6,228 bases of DNA. It comes from Patescibacteria group bacterium (GTDB lineage: Bacteria > Patescibacteriota > Microgenomatia > UBA1400 > MFAQ01). The stretch covers positions 1 through 6,228 of the forward strand of contig JAHJQJ010000049.1 of the NCBI GenBank assembly GCA_018819325.1, given 5' to 3'. The notes below the pieces were generated by a model. It was not told the origin of the DNA, ran no database searches, and saw only the letters and a program-made list of their open reading frames with translations. A program made the position numbers and the translations under genes. This document shows, in pieces, positions 5,561-6,228 of the stretch. Each line of letters opens with the position of its first letter. The stretch's first letter is position 1.

Positions 5561-5852
5561 ATTGGGTGGTTGGGGTGACGGTAAGCATGTCTTTAAGGGA
5601 TTTGGCTGGTTTTGGGTCGTCTGATTTAGTTTTTTGTTTTTTTTGGTACTTACCAGCGGCCTTTCTTTTGGCTAAAAACTTATCGACTCTACCAAGAGTG
5701 TCAATATATTTCATTTCACCGGTATAGAATGGGTGGCAAGCAGAGCAGATTTCTACTTGGATGTCTTCGGTGGTGGAACCGGTGTTTATTACGTTTCCGC
5801 AGGCACAGGTAATGGTGATTTGATGGTATTTGGGGTGTATTTTAGCTTTCAT
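5559..5852 (-). CDS. rpmE: 50S ribosomal protein bL31
   Basis: bL31 bridges the large and small subunits at the central protuberance. The N-terminus MKAKIHPKYH and the segment HPFYTGEMKYIDTLGRVDKF are diagnostic. C16 and C18 (CAC) with C36 and C39 (CSAC) form a complete zinc site, so this is the zinc-containing form. At 97 residues it is longer than the typical 65-75; the extra part is a Lys-rich, Pro-containing tail (from about residue 66), probably disordered. Its ATG overlaps the TGA stop of the upstream transporter (ATGA), implying translational coupling. The rpmE-prfA order is common in bacteria. Its TAG stop overlaps the outer arm of a palindromic element, so the last residues may have been set by the insertion. 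Confidence 0.94.
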   Translation of the reverse strand: MKAKIHPKYHQITITCACGNVINTGSTTEDIQVEICSACHPFYTGEMKYIDTLGRVDKFLAKRKAAGKYQKKQKTKSDDPKPAKSLKDMLTVTPTTQ

Positions 5853-6228
5853 GTAGAGGCTATTTTACCACGTTTCTCGGCTAAATAGACACCTGTGATA
5901 ATTATGGCTATGGCAAGTATTTCTATTAAGTGAATGGATTCTGATAAAAGAATCATAGCCATGGGAACGGCGAAGATTGGCTGTAGATAGGTGAAAAGTG
6001 ATGCCTCTGATGCTTCTATTTTATCTTGACCAATTAAATAAAGAGTTAAGCCTAAAATTGAGCCTAGAACACCCATGTAAATAATTGCGGTGATTGACCA
6101 GAAGTTTGGTTGCCACATTAAGGATTCACCAGACAGTAAAGCAACTGCGCCAAAGCAGATAAGGCCTATCCAGAAACTGATATGGGTAACTAACCATTTG
6201 TTTATGCCGGCGTAGTGTTTTTTGGCTA
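5849..6228 (-). CDS. EamA/DMT-superfamily transporter, C-terminal part (5' end outside window)
   Basis: The EamA (drug/metabolite transporter) family are 10-helix membrane proteins that export small metabolites; the substrate cannot be told from sequence. The frame is open to the window edge, upstream of the internal ATG at 6118, so that ATG is not the start. The 126 visible residues start near AKKHYAGINKWLVTH and contain about four hydrophobic segments: ISFWIGLICFGAVALL, WSITAIIYMGVLGSILGLTLYLI, ASLFTYLQPIFAVPMAMILL and IEILAIAIIITGVYLA. The pattern GSILGLTLYLIGQ...EASLFTYLQPIFAVPMAMILLSE...GVYLAEKR is typical of the second EamA repeat. Its TGA stop overlaps the rpmE ATG. A transporter directly upstream of rpmE is not a standard arrangement, so any functional link is doubtful. 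Confidence 0.85.
   Translation of the reverse strand, partial: AKKHYAGINKWLVTHISFWIGLICFGAVALLSGESLMWQPNFWSITAIIYMGVLGSILGLTLYLIGQDKIEASEASLFTYLQPIFAVPMAMILLSESIHLIEILAIAIIITGVYLAEKRGKIAST

Noticed and set aside
5506..5727. Plus-strand 73-codon frame opposite rpmE
   Set aside because: It runs through the palindromic elements and the complement of bL31, a confident ribosomal protein; there is no independent support.
1..6228. Possible UGA recoding, since most complete genes end in TAA or TAG
   Set aside because: The transporter at 5849 ends with TGA overlapping the rpmE ATG, and no conserved Trp or Gly position is encoded by TGA, so the standard code is sufficient.

Overview
The window reads as chromosomal DNA from a small-genome bacterium, most likely a member of the Candidate Phyla Radiation (Patescibacteria, possibly Microgenomates-like). 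This is an inference from the compact housekeeping proteins, short or overlapping gene junctions, weak Shine-Dalgarno signals and small palindromic repeats inside genes. No rRNA or 16S evidence is present. Genes use TAA, TAG and TGA stops, so the standard bacterial code applies.

Layout. Plus strand, 1-2011: the 3' part of ssb (its start lies left of the window), rpsR and a membrane-anchored S41 C-terminal processing protease, closely packed and probably one transcript (the usual rpsF-ssb-rpsR arrangement with a protease appended). Plus strand, 2018-3223: a good sigma70-type promoter with an extended -10, then a 381-residue protein I cannot assign, with base composition unlike its neighbours. 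3224-3421: a noncoding stretch with several predicted hairpins, immediately upstream of an HtrA/DegP-type protease gene (3422-4567). Minus strand, 6228-4557: the C-terminal part of an EamA/DMT-family transporter, overlapping rpmE (bL31) by ATGA, then prfA (RF1), which ends tail-to-tail inside the last codons of htrA.

Two themes stand out. First, a palindromic mini-element (arms ATTCTGG / CCAGAAT) occurs six times. Four short copies lie inside the reading frames of ssb, the S41 protease and htrA (twice in tandem), always in segments expected to be flexible linkers. Two longer copies lie head to head between rpmE and prfA. The element is read in two different frames, so it looks like a DNA-level insertion tolerated by proteins, similar in concept to the Rickettsia palindromic elements. 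Second, the htrA leader contains a long imperfect stem, two mutually exclusive small hairpins, a shared loop motif and a 7-nt segment complementary to the htrA start region, which makes it a candidate RNA regulator.

Functionally the window combines translation and replication housekeeping (SSB, bS18, bL31, RF1) with two cell-envelope proteases (S41 CTP and HtrA), both anchored by one N-terminal membrane helix. RF1 is unusually short at both ends, and its start is fixed by an upstream in-frame stop.
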